Source: Pelagibacterium sp.
GTDB taxonomy: Bacteria; Pseudomonadota; Alphaproteobacteria; Rhizobiales; Devosiaceae
DNA: 64,000 bases
Assembly (NCBI GenBank): GCA_002723255.1
Contig: PBNW01000033.1
Coordinates: 1-64,000, forward strand
Direction: 5' to 3'
The position numbers and the translations under genes were made by a program. Position 1 is the first letter of the stretch; every line of letters starts with the position of its first letter. Below, in pieces: positions 43,255 to 52,682 of this stretch. Under the pieces are notes generated by a model that saw only the letters and a list, made by a program, of their open reading frames with translations, did no database searches and was not told where the DNA came from.

Positions 43255-44295
43255 ATGCACTGGGCGCTGCGAACCGGTCTTACCCTCATCATAGCCGCCA
43301 TCGGCTCTTTTGCGATCAGTACGCTGGGAATTCCGGGCGGAATGCTGATGGGTGGGGCGCTGACGGTTTCCGTTGCCGCCCTGTCGGGCTTTCCGGCAAC
43401 CATGCCCAACGGCCTGCGCAATGTGCTTTTCGTATGCGTCGGGCTGTCGATGGGGGCCAATGTGGCGCCCGACACGCTGCAACTGATCGGCCAATGGCCG
43501 ATAACGCTCGGGGCGCTGGCGCTCGAACTGGTGGTTATCGTTCTGGTGTGCGGGATCGTATTGCGCAGGCTGTTCAAGTTCGACACGGGAACCGCCTATC
43601 TTTCCTCGTTTCCCGGCCATCTGTCTTTCATCATGGCGCTGGCTTCGACGGGTGTCGGCAACCCAAGGCAGATCGTTATCATCCAGGTGCAAAGGGTGAT
43701 GTTCTTGACCCTTTTCGCGCCGATCGGAGCGCTGTTCCTGCCGATTGGCCACTACTCGGGCGCGAGCACCGAGCTGATCGACATGACGACGCTGGCCATG
43801 GTTGCAGCGGGGTGCGCGTTCGTGGGCTGGGTGTTCACGCGCCTCAAGATGCCTGCGGGCTATGTGCTGGGGTCGATGGCCTGTGCGACGGCCATGAAGC
43901 TGACCGGCTTTTTCGACGGCGCACTGCCGCCGATTCTTGTCGATTTGACGTTTGTGGGCATGGGCGCCTTGATCGGGTCGCGCTTTGCGGGGATGACCCG
44001 TGCCGAATTCATGCAGGCCGCGTTCGGCGGCACGGTGTCCACGGCGATCACCGTGGCAATAACGACCGCGTTCGCGCTTGGCGTCAGTTTTTTCGTTTCC
44101 ATGCCCATCGGCCAAATCTGGCTCGGGCTGTCACCGGGAGGGCTGGAATCGATGGGCGCGCTGGGCATCGCGCTCGGGTATGACACGGCATTCATTGCCG
44201 CCCATCACGTGGCCCGGCTGCTGATGCTGACCATTGCGATTCCGCTGGTGGTCGTGCTGGTCAAAGGGCGAGAGACGTCGGCCCTTCGACCATAG
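43255..44295 (+). CDS. AbrB-family (PF05145) membrane transporter
   Basis: A 346-residue protein with about ten hydrophobic helices in two similar halves. It contains GIPGGMLMGGALTVSVAAL near residue 24 and the repeated MPAGYVLGSMACATAMKLTG near residue 200, matching the family once called ammonia monooxygenase / AbrB. Members are predicted transporters of unknown substrate. Being next to an N-acyl amino acid hydrolase suggests transport of its substrate or product, by context only. Confidence 0.85.
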   Translation: MHWALRTGLTLIIAAIGSFAISTLGIPGGMLMGGALTVSVAALSGFPATMPNGLRNVLFVCVGLSMGANVAPDTLQLIGQWPITLGALALELVVIVLVCGIVLRRLFKFDTGTAYLSSFPGHLSFIMALASTGVGNPRQIVIIQVQRVMFLTLFAPIGALFLPIGHYSGASTELIDMTTLAMVAAGCAFVGWVFTRLKMPAGYVLGSMACATAMKLTGFFDGALPPILVDLTFVGMGALIGSRFAGMTRAEFMQAAFGGTVSTAITVAITTAFALGVSFFVSMPIGQIWLGLSPGGLESMGALGIALGYDTAFIAAHHVARLLMLTIAIPLVVVLVKGRETSALRP

Positions 44296-44322
44296 GCATT
44301 CGGGCGTTCGGCCGCCTCCCCT

Positions 44323-45975
44323 TCAGGCTTTGGACAGAGTCAGCGAGATAGCGGCCGGATCGAAACCGGCCCCGCATTCGATAAAGGCGAAACCATTGCC
44401 CTCAAGCTTGAGCGTCTTTCCCTCGAACGTGGCACCGTTCGAGAGGCCGGCCATGGTGGCCAGATTGGGCAGTCCCTTGATCGACAGCGTGTGTGGCAGG
44501 GCCGAAAGATTGAAGACGCAGACCAGTGCATCCTGGCCGCTCTGTCGCGAAAAGCCGAGGATGGGGTCCTTGACGTCGTAAAAGGTGATCTCGCCGTCGA
44601 TGAGCGCGGGGTTGTCCTTACGGTATTTCAGAATGGCGCGGTAATAGTGCAGCAGCGACGCCGGGTCGGCTTCGAGCGCGGCAACGTTGCGCTTGAAATG
44701 CGGGGCCTTGACCGGCAGCCAGGGTTTGACTTCGGAAAACCCGGCATTGGGTTCGTCGGTCCACGGCATGGGGGTCCGGCAGCCGTCACGGCCCTTGTTG
44801 TCCGGCCAGAAGCGCAGGCCCGGCGGATCGGTCAGCTCGGAATATTCCAGTTCGGCCTCGGGCAGCCCGAGTTCTTCGCCCTGATAGATACAGACCGAGC
44901 CCTTGAGCGACAGCAAAAGGGCGGCAGACAGCCGTCCGAGTGAACCGGGAGTGACCGCATGGGCTTCCCAGCGGCTGATGTGCCGGTTCACGTCGTGGTT
45001 GGAAAAACTCCAGCACGGCCAGCCGTCAGGCGCGCCCTTGAAGAATTTTTCGACCCGTGAGCGGAAATGGCGCGGCGTGAACGTTGGGCCGAGCATGTCG
45101 AACGAGTAGCACATGTGCAAAAGGTCGTCGCCGGCGGTATAGGCCGCCATGATCTCGATAGCCCGGTGAGCCTCGCCCACCTCCCCGACCGTCGTCGTGC
45201 CGGGGAATTCGTCGAGCAAGGCCCGAACGCGCTTGAGAAAGCCTATATTTTCCGGCCGATTCTTGGAGAATTTATGGAACTGCATGCCGTAGGGATCGGC
45301 TTCGAGCGGGGTTTCCTTTTCCCGGGGCGCAGGCGGGTTGGACCGCAGTTTCCTGTCGTGGAAATAGTAGTTCACCGTGTCGAAGCGGAAGCCGTCGACA
45401 CCGCGCTCGAGCCAGAAGCGCATGGCGGCGAGCACCGCGTCCTGCACGTCGGGGTTGTGGAAATTGAGGTCGGGCTGGGCGATGAGGAAATTGTGCAGGT
45501 AGTACTGCTTGCGCGTGCCGTTCCATTCCCAGGCCGGTCCACCGAACACCGAGGGCCAGTTGTTGGGCGGGGTGCCGTCTTCATCGGGATCGACCCAGAC
45601 GTACCAGTCCGAGCGCGGATTGGTGCGCGAGGATTTGGATTCGATGAACCATGGATGCTTGTCTGAAGTGTGGCTCATCACCTGATCGATCACCACCTTG
45701 AGGCCAAGTTCATGGGCCTTTTCGATCAGCGCGTCGAAATCGGCCAGAGAGCCGAAAAGCGGATCGATGTCGGTGTAGTTGGAAACGTCGTAACCCATAT
45801 CGGCCATGGGCGATGTGAAGATCGGGGACAGCCAGATCGCATCCACGCCGAGCGAAGCGACATGCTCGAGCCTGTCGAGAATACCGCGAAGATCGCCGAC
45901 CCCATCGCCATTACTGTCCTGAAAGGAGCGCGGGTAAATCTGGTAGATCACCCCGCCGCGCCACCACTCGCTCAT
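44323..45975 (-). CDS. Second alpha-glucosidase, GH13 family
   Basis: A 550-residue paralogue of aglA with the same motif set: GGVIYQIYPRSFQDSNGDGV at the start, DGFRFDTVNYYFHD (nucleophile Asp), TTVGEVGEAHR (acid/base Glu) and FSNHDVNRH. The ribosome site is GGAGAAT. No copy of the CCAAAACG palindrome is visible in its upstream gap, so its regulation probably differs from aglA. There is no signal peptide, so it acts in the cytoplasm on imported glucosides. Confidence 0.92.
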   Translation of the reverse strand: MSEWWRGGVIYQIYPRSFQDSNGDGVGDLRGILDRLEHVASLGVDAIWLSPIFTSPMADMGYDVSNYTDIDPLFGSLADFDALIEKAHELGLKVVIDQVMSHTSDKHPWFIESKSSRTNPRSDWYVWVDPDEDGTPPNNWPSVFGGPAWEWNGTRKQYYLHNFLIAQPDLNFHNPDVQDAVLAAMRFWLERGVDGFRFDTVNYYFHDRKLRSNPPAPREKETPLEADPYGMQFHKFSKNRPENIGFLKRVRALLDEFPGTTTVGEVGEAHRAIEIMAAYTAGDDLLHMCYSFDMLGPTFTPRHFRSRVEKFFKGAPDGWPCWSFSNHDVNRHISRWEAHAVTPGSLGRLSAALLLSLKGSVCIYQGEELGLPEAELEYSELTDPPGLRFWPDNKGRDGCRTPMPWTDEPNAGFSEVKPWLPVKAPHFKRNVAALEADPASLLHYYRAILKYRKDNPALIDGEITFYDVKDPILGFSRQSGQDALVCVFNLSALPHTLSIKGLPNLATMAGLSNGATFEGKTLKLEGNGFAFIECGAGFDPAAISLTLSKA

Positions 45976-46080
45976 ATGATATTCTCCGTATCAATCGTTA
46001 AGGCCGTCGGTTTCCGGCAACGGGCGACGTCCTTGAAAAGTTGCACCGCGCGGCGGTGCACAAACAAGGAGAGTTTAAGC

Positions 46081-46431
46081 ATGCCTCATATTCTCAGAGC
46101 GGCGGACCGTCCCGAGGGGGCGACCAGAACGATCAAGTTCGAGGGTGGCGATTATGGAACCGACATTTCGTTTTTTGCAGTGGTCGCGGAACCGGGCAAG
46201 CGGGTGGGACTGCATATTCACCCCTATTCCGAGACCTGGATGGTGCAGGAAGGCACCGTGCGCTTTGCTGCGGGAAACCAGGCCGTTGAGGCCGGACCCG
46301 GCGACATCATGGTGGTCGAACCCGAGACACCGCACGGGTTCGAAAATATCGGCGATAGTGTGCTCAAGATGATGTGCATCCACGATGGAGCACGCATCAC
46401 CCAGACTTTTCTCGATCCGGACGATGCCTGA
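46081..46431 (+). CDS. Small cupin-domain protein
   Basis: A 116-residue single-domain cupin. Metal-binding motif 1 is GLHIHPYSETWMVQEG and motif 2 is PGDIMVVEPETPHGFEN, giving the usual His/Glu ligand pattern. The function could be an isomerase, dioxygenase or ligand sensor and cannot be told from sequence. AAGGAG lies upstream of the ATG. A long in-frame extension from 45670 overlaps the divergent glucosidase gene and is rejected. Confidence 0.85.
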   Translation: MPHILRAADRPEGATRTIKFEGGDYGTDISFFAVVAEPGKRVGLHIHPYSETWMVQEGTVRFAAGNQAVEAGPGDIMVVEPETPHGFENIGDSVLKMMCIHDGARITQTFLDPDDA

Positions 46432-46451
46432 CCGGACCAGTTCAAGCGTGG

Positions 46452-46628
46452 TCAGGTCTGGTCGTCGAGACCAGCATCGGGGGCATTCTTGCGGATGGAT
46501 TCAATGGCACTCTGGGCCGAGGCCTTTGCCTTGTATCCCTCGGATGCAAACATGACCTCCCCATTGGACGCACGAAAGCGGAACCTGAATTCCCCACCCT
46601 TGTCCTTGTAAACTTCGAACTTGTACAT
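46452..46628 (-). CDS. YegP-like DUF1508 protein
   Basis: A 58-residue protein of the YegP/DUF1508 family, starting MYKFEVYKDKGGEFRFRFRA, followed by the typical SEGYKAKASAQSAIESIRKN. The start has GGGAG eight bases upstream; an 11-residue longer frame lacks this. The family is a small alpha/beta fold found widely in bacteria, without a proven function. Confidence 0.88.
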   Translation of the reverse strand: MYKFEVYKDKGGEFRFRFRASNGEVMFASEGYKAKASAQSAIESIRKNAPDAGLDDQT

Positions 46629-46856
46629 CTTGTGCTCCCTCGATGGCTGGCGGCGCGACATATAAAGACTTCGCCGCGTCTTTTGCCTACCAGCCTACAA
46701 TTGCCCAAAACAATTGGACAGGCAAGACGTGGGGACATCTGCCCCTACCCTCTATTATTGCCGCTTCTCACGGGAGCGCTGGACGACGCAAAATAAATAT
46801 GCACCAATGGGATATGCGTCGGGAAGGCGCACACTGTCATCGCACAAAGAAGGCGT

Positions 46857-48278
46857 ATGAGCGAAGCAAAGTATTTTGACGAAATGCTCAATGCGGATGG
46901 CTCGATCCGCGAACCTTACCGCATTTTGGGTGAGTGGCTGGACGGCCAACCCAAACAAGCGCTCAAGCAATTATCGCAAGATGCGGAGACCATTTTCCGC
47001 CGGCTGGGCATTACTTTTGCGGTTTATGGTTCAAACGAGTCGACCAAGCGGCTGATCCCGTTCGATGTGATTCCCAGGGTGATTGCAGCGCAGGAATGGC
47101 GCCGGCTGGAAAAGGGAATCGAGCAGCGCGTAAAGGCGCTGAACATGTTCCTGTGGGACCTCTATCACAACCAGGACATCATCCGGGCCGGGCGTGTTCC
47201 CGAAAAGCTGATCATCCAGAATGAGGCCTTCTGCCCGCAGATGATGGGCCTCAACCCGCCCAAGGGGATCTATTCCCATATCATCGGCGTCGACATCGTG
47301 CGGACCGGACCTGACGATTTTTATGTGCTCGAGGACAATCTGCGCACGCCTTCGGGGGTCTCCTACATGCTGGAAGACCGCGAGGCGATGATGCATCTGG
47401 TCCCCGATCTCTTCCATAAGCTCAAGGTCGCGCCGGTCGAGACCTATCCGGAAAACCTTCGCCGCACCATGGAAAGCGTTGCTCCGGACAATTGTTCGGG
47501 CAATCCCAACCTCGTGGTCCTGACGCCGGGAATCTACAATTCTGCCTATTTCGAACATTCGTTCCTGGCCGACCAGATGGGCGCCACCCTGTGCGAAGGG
47601 CAGGACCTGTTTGTCGACGGAGGCAAGGTCTATATGCGGACCACACTCGGACCGCAGCGGGTCGATGTGATCTACCGGCGTATCGATGACGATTATGTCG
47701 ACCCCCTGACTTTCAGGGCCGATTCCATGCTCGGCGTGCCGGGGCTGTTCGATGCTTATAGAGCCGGCAATGTAACGCTGATCAATGCTCCGGGCACAGG
47801 CATTGCCGACGACAAGGCGGTCTATACCTACGTCCCCCAGATCATCGAATTCTATCTTGGCGAAAAGCCGATCCTCAAGAATGTGCCCACCTACAACTGC
47901 ACCAATGATGGCGAGCGGGCCTATGTGCTTGAGAATCTCGAGCATCTGGTGGTCAAGGAAGTGCATGGCTCGGGCGGATACGGCATGCTTGTCGGCCCGG
48001 CATCGACGAAAAAGCAGCGGGCCGAATTTTCCGAAAAGATCAAGGCACGGCCGGACAATTACATCGTCCAGCCAACCCTGGCGCTTTCGACCTGCCCAAC
48101 CTTTGTGAGCAAGGGCATTGCGCCCCGTCATGTCGATCTGCGCCCTTACGTGCTGGTGGGCGACAAGATCAGGATTACGCCCGGCGGGCTGACGCGCGTT
48201 GCTCTCAAGCAAGGGTCTCTGGTGGTCAACTCCTCGCAGGGGGGTGGCACCAAGGACACCTGGGTGCTCGAAGAATGA
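46857..48278 (+). CDS. Circularly permuted ATP-grasp protein
   Basis: A 473-residue protein of the circularly permuted ATP-grasp type 2 family (formerly DUF404/DUF407). Conserved blocks include RILGEWLDGQ, FLWDLYHNQD, DFYVLEDNLRTPSGVSYMLE near residue 157 and KEVHGSGGYGML near residue 368, with ATP/Mg residues in the Glu/Asn-rich segments. The family is predicted to form peptide or amide bonds in an uncharacterised pathway. It heads a three-gene operon, overlapping the alpha-E gene by 4 bp. Confidence 0.92.
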   Translation: MSEAKYFDEMLNADGSIREPYRILGEWLDGQPKQALKQLSQDAETIFRRLGITFAVYGSNESTKRLIPFDVIPRVIAAQEWRRLEKGIEQRVKALNMFLWDLYHNQDIIRAGRVPEKLIIQNEAFCPQMMGLNPPKGIYSHIIGVDIVRTGPDDFYVLEDNLRTPSGVSYMLEDREAMMHLVPDLFHKLKVAPVETYPENLRRTMESVAPDNCSGNPNLVVLTPGIYNSAYFEHSFLADQMGATLCEGQDLFVDGGKVYMRTTLGPQRVDVIYRRIDDDYVDPLTFRADSMLGVPGLFDAYRAGNVTLINAPGTGIADDKAVYTYVPQIIEFYLGEKPILKNVPTYNCTNDGERAYVLENLEHLVVKEVHGSGGYGMLVGPASTKKQRAEFSEKIKARPDNYIVQPTLALSTCPTFVSKGIAPRHVDLRPYVLVGDKIRITPGGLTRVALKQGSLVVNSSQGGGTKDTWVLEE

Positions 48279-49222
48279 TGCTGGGCCGTTCTGCTGCAAA
48301 TCTGTTCTGGATGTCACGCTATGTGGAGCGGGCCGAAAACATGGCCCGGCTGCTTGAAGTCGGCTACCGCATGAGTCTGACCGAACGGAGTGAAGACGGC
48401 TCGAGCGAATATCTGCTCTCCATGCTTCAGGCCGCAGAGGCCGAAGAGGCCTTCAAGGAAAAGCACGAGACCGTCGATATAGCCAGCGTCGCCCATTTCA
48501 TGCTGTTTGATACCGACAATCCCTCGTCGGTGAAATCGTGCCTGTTCAACGCGCGAACCAACGCCAAGTCGGTGCGCACCGAAATCACCACCGACATGTG
48601 GGAGAGCCTTAACGGCACCTGGCTGGAATTTTCGCAGGTCCAGCCCCGTTATGTGCTCGGCAACAAGCTTCCCAGTTTCCTGCAATCGGTCAAGCAGGGC
48701 TCAAACCAGTTTCGGGGCGCCCTTCTGGGCACCCTGATGCGCACCGACGGGTTTGCCTTTGCGCAGACGGGCGGTTTTATCGAGCGGGCCGACAACACGG
48801 CGCGGATTCTGGACGTCAAATATTACGTTCTGTTGCCGCGCTCTTCGATGGTGGGTGGCGACGTTGATATCCAGCAATGGACGATGATCCTGCGCGCGGC
48901 TTCGGCCCATCGCGCTTATCGCCATATCTATCACGACCGCTACAAGGCCTGGAATATTTCCGATTTCCTGATTTTCCGGAAGGAGATGCCCCGGTCCCTT
49001 GCCTTTTGCTGCACCTCGGTGACGGCCATGCTGGGCATGCTCGAGCAGATTTACGGGGAGCCGTCGGGCTGTCACGACGAGGCGATCAAGATGGCGCAGT
49101 TCCTGACAGCGGGGGACATGAGCAAGGTTTTCGACCAGGGGTTGCACGAATATCTGACCGGCTTCATGGCGGCCAACAACCAGCTCACCAACGCGATTTC
49201 GGAGAGTTATAATTTCTACTGA
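48275..49222 (+). CDS. Alpha-E domain protein
   Basis: A 315-residue all-helical protein of the alpha-E (DUF403) family: ANLFWMSRYVERAENMARLL at the start, repeated as FIERADNTARILDVKYYVLL near residue 168. Its genes are almost always next to the ATP-grasp protein, and it is thought to work with it. The two reading frames overlap in ATGATGA, implying coupled translation. No catalytic residues are recognised. Confidence 0.92.
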   Translation: MMLGRSAANLFWMSRYVERAENMARLLEVGYRMSLTERSEDGSSEYLLSMLQAAEAEEAFKEKHETVDIASVAHFMLFDTDNPSSVKSCLFNARTNAKSVRTEITTDMWESLNGTWLEFSQVQPRYVLGNKLPSFLQSVKQGSNQFRGALLGTLMRTDGFAFAQTGGFIERADNTARILDVKYYVLLPRSSMVGGDVDIQQWTMILRAASAHRAYRHIYHDRYKAWNISDFLIFRKEMPRSLAFCCTSVTAMLGMLEQIYGEPSGCHDEAIKMAQFLTAGDMSKVFDQGLHEYLTGFMAANNQLTNAISESYNFY

Positions 49223-49235
49223 GACGAGCGGACCC

Positions 49236-50048
49236 ATGCGCATATCGATACGCCACGAATTTCGCTTTGCGACCAGCGAGGCTCTGCCGCACGCCGTTCA
49301 ACATCTGCTTTTGACGCCCATCGAGACCGCCTCGCAATCGGTTGTCGAGTGGTCCATCAAAATGGACGGGATCGACGCATCCGCCAGCTTTACCGATGCG
49401 TTCGGCAACACTGCCCATCTTGTCAGCCAGCATCGCCCCGAAAAGGACCTCTTCATCTCGGTTTCCGGTGTTGTGGAGACCAGCGACACCCATGGGGTGA
49501 TCGGGCGGGTGGCCGGAGGCCCGAATTTGGCGCTGTTCAAGCGCTTCACGGCCCAGACACGACCCAATGGCAATTTGGTCAACCGGATGAAAGCGCATGC
49601 CAAGGCCGGCATGAGCCGGGTCGAACTGTTGCACTGGCTGATGAACCGGTTGCATGAAGCCCGCGAGACGGCGCCTGAGGACGATGAGGATGCGCCCGAG
49701 ATCGTGGCCGAAGACCATGCGCATGTGTTCGTTGCCGCCGCACGCGGCATGGACATTCCCGCGCGGTTCGTGACCGGCTATGTTTTGGGCGAAGATGACG
49801 AGCCGGCGCGGCTGCACGCCTGGGCCGAAGCCTGGGATGACGGGCTGGGCTGGATCGGGTTCGACCCTTCGGTCGATTTGTGCCCGACCGCTGGATATGT
49901 GCGGATTGCCTGCGGGCTCGATGCGGAAACGACGGCGCCAGTCAGGCTGGCACCGGAGCTGGAGCGGCAGGCCGAGGATACGATCCGGGTGGCCCAGGTC
50001 ATGATGAACCAGCAGCAGCAACAGCAGTCAGGCGCCCAGGAGCAATAG
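49236..50048 (+). CDS. Transglutaminase-like protein lacking the catalytic Cys
   Basis: A 270-residue member of the bacterial transglutaminase family. The usual GVCQDxxH motif reads IVAEDHAH, so the nucleophile Cys is Ala158; the His (LHAWAEAW, His194) and Asp (GFDPS, Asp210) of the triad remain. It is thus probably a non-catalytic binding partner of the ATP-grasp/alpha-E pair. The N-terminal third is the family beta-domain (MRISIRHEFRF). The C-terminus carries a poly-Gln tract and overlaps the convergent AEC gene by 21 bp. Confidence 0.85.
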   Translation: MRISIRHEFRFATSEALPHAVQHLLLTPIETASQSVVEWSIKMDGIDASASFTDAFGNTAHLVSQHRPEKDLFISVSGVVETSDTHGVIGRVAGGPNLALFKRFTAQTRPNGNLVNRMKAHAKAGMSRVELLHWLMNRLHEARETAPEDDEDAPEIVAEDHAHVFVAAARGMDIPARFVTGYVLGEDDEPARLHAWAEAWDDGLGWIGFDPSVDLCPTAGYVRIACGLDAETTAPVRLAPELERQAEDTIRVAQVMMNQQQQQQSGAQEQ

Positions 50049-50963
50049 CCAGCCGGTGATTGTGAAGACCGAAAGGACGGTCGAGAGCAGGATCGTATTG
50101 GCGGCAACGTCCATGGCGCGATTGTAATAGGTCGCGAAGATATAGACGTTGATGCCGGCGGGCATGGCGGCGAGCAGAACCCCATAGCGGGCGATGTGCG
50201 GGTCAACACCGAGGATCGGCACCATGACGATCCACGCGATGGCCGGGTGAACCACCAGCTGCATCGAGGTGGTCATCAAGGCCTGGGTCCATGTTTCCCC
50301 GAGCTTATATTCATTGAGGGCGCCGCCGAGACCGAACAGGGCGACCGGCATGACCGTTCCGGCCAGCAAAAGCGTGACGTCATCGGCGACCCCGGACAAT
50401 TGGAGCCCGAAAAGATTGGCCAGAAGCCCCAGCGCAATGCCGATCAAAATGGGGTTGGCCAATGACTTCCTGAGGCCCTGGAACAGTGCCGTGGAAACCT
50501 TGCCGCCGTCGCGGCGCGCCAGTTCCATGACGAACATGCCAATGGTCATCAGCATCGGCGCATGCAGCCCGATGATGGAATAGACGATCGGCATCGCCTC
50601 CTCGCCATAGGCACGCTGCATGATCGGAATGCCGACCAGAACGGTGTTGGTAAACATCGCCGAAAACCCAACGGCAACCGCTTCGCCGGGTCGGCGCCTG
50701 AACACTCTGGCCGCGCCGATAGCGCCCAGCGCGAGTACCGATATCGCCCCAATATAGAAGGGCCCGATGATCGCGGGATTGAACGCCGTGGAAAAATCGA
50801 CGTCGATCATCGCCCTGAATAACAGACAAGGTGTGGCGAAATTGTTGACATAGGCGATGAGCCCGCCAACGCCGGCGCGCGGATAGAATTTAACCCTCAC
50901 GGCGAGGTATCCGAGCCCGATCAGGATGAAGACCGGGGCGATGACGTTAAGAACGGAAAGCAT
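50028..50963 (-). CDS. AEC-family (auxin efflux carrier type) transporter
   Basis: A 311-residue polytopic protein with about ten hydrophobic helices. It begins MLSVLNVIAPVFILIGLGYL and has FSAMFTNTVLVGIPIM near residue 118, the broken-helix region of this family. Bacterial AEC proteins transport small organic anions such as malate or malonate; the substrate here is unknown. The start at 50963 gives the normal family length; a 20-residue longer frame exists. Confidence 0.87.
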   Translation of the reverse strand: MLSVLNVIAPVFILIGLGYLAVRVKFYPRAGVGGLIAYVNNFATPCLLFRAMIDVDFSTAFNPAIIGPFYIGAISVLALGAIGAARVFRRRPGEAVAVGFSAMFTNTVLVGIPIMQRAYGEEAMPIVYSIIGLHAPMLMTIGMFVMELARRDGGKVSTALFQGLRKSLANPILIGIALGLLANLFGLQLSGVADDVTLLLAGTVMPVALFGLGGALNEYKLGETWTQALMTTSMQLVVHPAIAWIVMVPILGVDPHIARYGVLLAAMPAGINVYIFATYYNRAMDVAANTILLSTVLSVFTITGWLLLLGA

Positions 50964-51083
50964 GCGGAAGGCTTTGGCAAGGCTGGACAAAACTAAAAGA
51001 CATGGAATGGTCCGGCGCGTCAATCTTTACGCCGTGGGCGGTTTAAGGCACGGTCTGGGCAATCGATGATGGGAGGAGACGCG

Positions 51084-52577
51084 ATGGGGAGTCATATTCT
51101 GGCCATCGATCAGGGCACGACGTCCAGCCGGGCGCTGGTTTTCGACGCGGCCATGAACGTTGTCGGTCAGGGCCAAAAAGAGTTCGCACAGCATTTTCCC
51201 CAAAGCGGCTGGGTTGAGCATGATCCCGAGGACATCTGGGAATCGGTGGATTATGCCATCCGAACAGCGTTGAAGCGCGCCGGGCTGTCCGCTGACGATG
51301 TTGCCGCCATCGGGATTACCAACCAGCGGGAAACCACGCTGGTGTGGGACCGGAAATCCGGCAAGCCAATTTATAGAGCCATCGTCTGGCAGGATCGCCG
51401 GACCGCCAGCATCTGCAATCAACTCAAATCGGCGGGCAAGGAAGCGCTGGTCACTGAGAAGACCGGCTTACTGCTCGATCCTTATTTTTCGGCCACCAAG
51501 GTGAAGTGGTTGCTCGACAATGTCGAAGGCGCGCGGGCGAAAGCTCAGGCGGGGGATTTGGCGTTTGGCACCGTCGATACCTATTTGATCTGGCGCCTGA
51601 CGGATGGCGCGGTGCACGCGACCGATGCGACCAATGCCGGGCGCACGCTTTTGTTCGACATCGAAAAGGGCGAATGGGACGATCAATTGCTCGCGCTTTT
51701 CGATATCCCCGCTTCCATGCTTCCTAACGTTCGCGATTGCGACGGCGATTTCGGGCAGACCGATGCATCCATTCTGGGCCGGGCGATCCCCATTCGGGGT
51801 GTTGCAGGAGACCAGCATGCCGCCGTGATCGGGCAGGCCTGTTTTGCGCCCGGCATGATCAAATCGACCTATGGGACGGGATGTTTTGCCGTACTCAACA
51901 CCGGCGATACGCTGGTGCGGTCGCAGAACCGGCTGTTGACAACGATCGCCTATCGGATGGGCGGCAAGACAATTTATGCGTTGGAGGGCTCGATCTTTGT
52001 GGCCGGGGCCGCCGTGCAGTGGTTGCGCGACGGGCTCAAGATCATCGGCAAGGCATCGGACTCCGGGCGGCTGGCAATGGCGGCCGATCCGAAGCAGAAC
52101 GTCTATCTGGTGCCGGCCTTTGTCGGGTTGGGGGCCCCCTATTGGGATGCGGAGGCGCGCGGTGCCATGTTCGGGCTGACGCGCAATACCGGGCCTGAGG
52201 AATTTGCCCGCGCGGCGCTCGAAGCGGTCTGCTACCAGACCGCAGACCTACTCGATGCCATGCAAAAAGACTGGACCGGCCACGGCGCCGCAACAGTGCT
52301 CCGCGTGGATGGCGGCATGGTGCAGTCCGACTATACGATGCAGTTTCTCGCCGACATTCTCGATGCGCCGGTCGACAGGCCCCATATGCTCGAGACAACG
52401 GTTCTCGGTGCTGCCTGGCTCGCCGGCCAGGCTATAGGGTTATGGCCGGGACAAGACGAGTTTGCCCGAAGCTGGGCCCGCGAGCGTCAATTCGTGCCCG
52501 AAATGGATAGCGCGATGCGCGAGGAAAAACTGGCCGGTTGGCGCGATGCCGTGAGCCGCACATTGTCCGGGCGATGA
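51084..52577 (+). CDS. glpK: Glycerol kinase
   Basis: A 497-residue FGGY-family kinase converting glycerol to glycerol 3-phosphate. It starts [20 protein letters not shown] (phosphate-binding loop). It has [20 protein letters not shown], the substrate-binding [15 protein letters not shown] near residue 257, the FGGY-type [20 protein letters not shown] and the C-terminal [10 protein letters not shown]. The start is chosen by GGGAGGAG upstream of the third in-frame ATG. No glpF or glpD is adjacent. Confidence 0.95.
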   Translation: MGSHILAIDQGTTSSRALVFDAAMNVVGQGQKEFAQHFPQSGWVEHDPEDIWESVDYAIRTALKRAGLSADDVAAIGITNQRETTLVWDRKSGKPIYRAIVWQDRRTASICNQLKSAGKEALVTEKTGLLLDPYFSATKVKWLLDNVEGARAKAQAGDLAFGTVDTYLIWRLTDGAVHATDATNAGRTLLFDIEKGEWDDQLLALFDIPASMLPNVRDCDGDFGQTDASILGRAIPIRGVAGDQHAAVIGQACFAPGMIKSTYGTGCFAVLNTGDTLVRSQNRLLTTIAYRMGGKTIYALEGSIFVAGAAVQWLRDGLKIIGKASDSGRLAMAADPKQNVYLVPAFVGLGAPYWDAEARGAMFGLTRNTGPEEFARAALEAVCYQTADLLDAMQKDWTGHGAATVLRVDGGMVQSDYTMQFLADILDAPVDRPHMLETTVLGAAWLAGQAIGLWPGQDEFARSWARERQFVPEMDSAMREEKLAGWRDAVSRTLSGR

Positions 52578-52682
52578 AGCCCAACCCACCTGCCTCAAAA
52601 AGAATACCGAATTGATTCTGACCGCTTTCCAACCAAGGGTGGCATCGAATAGAGTGCGCCGTGGACCGAGCGGAGGGTGCAT

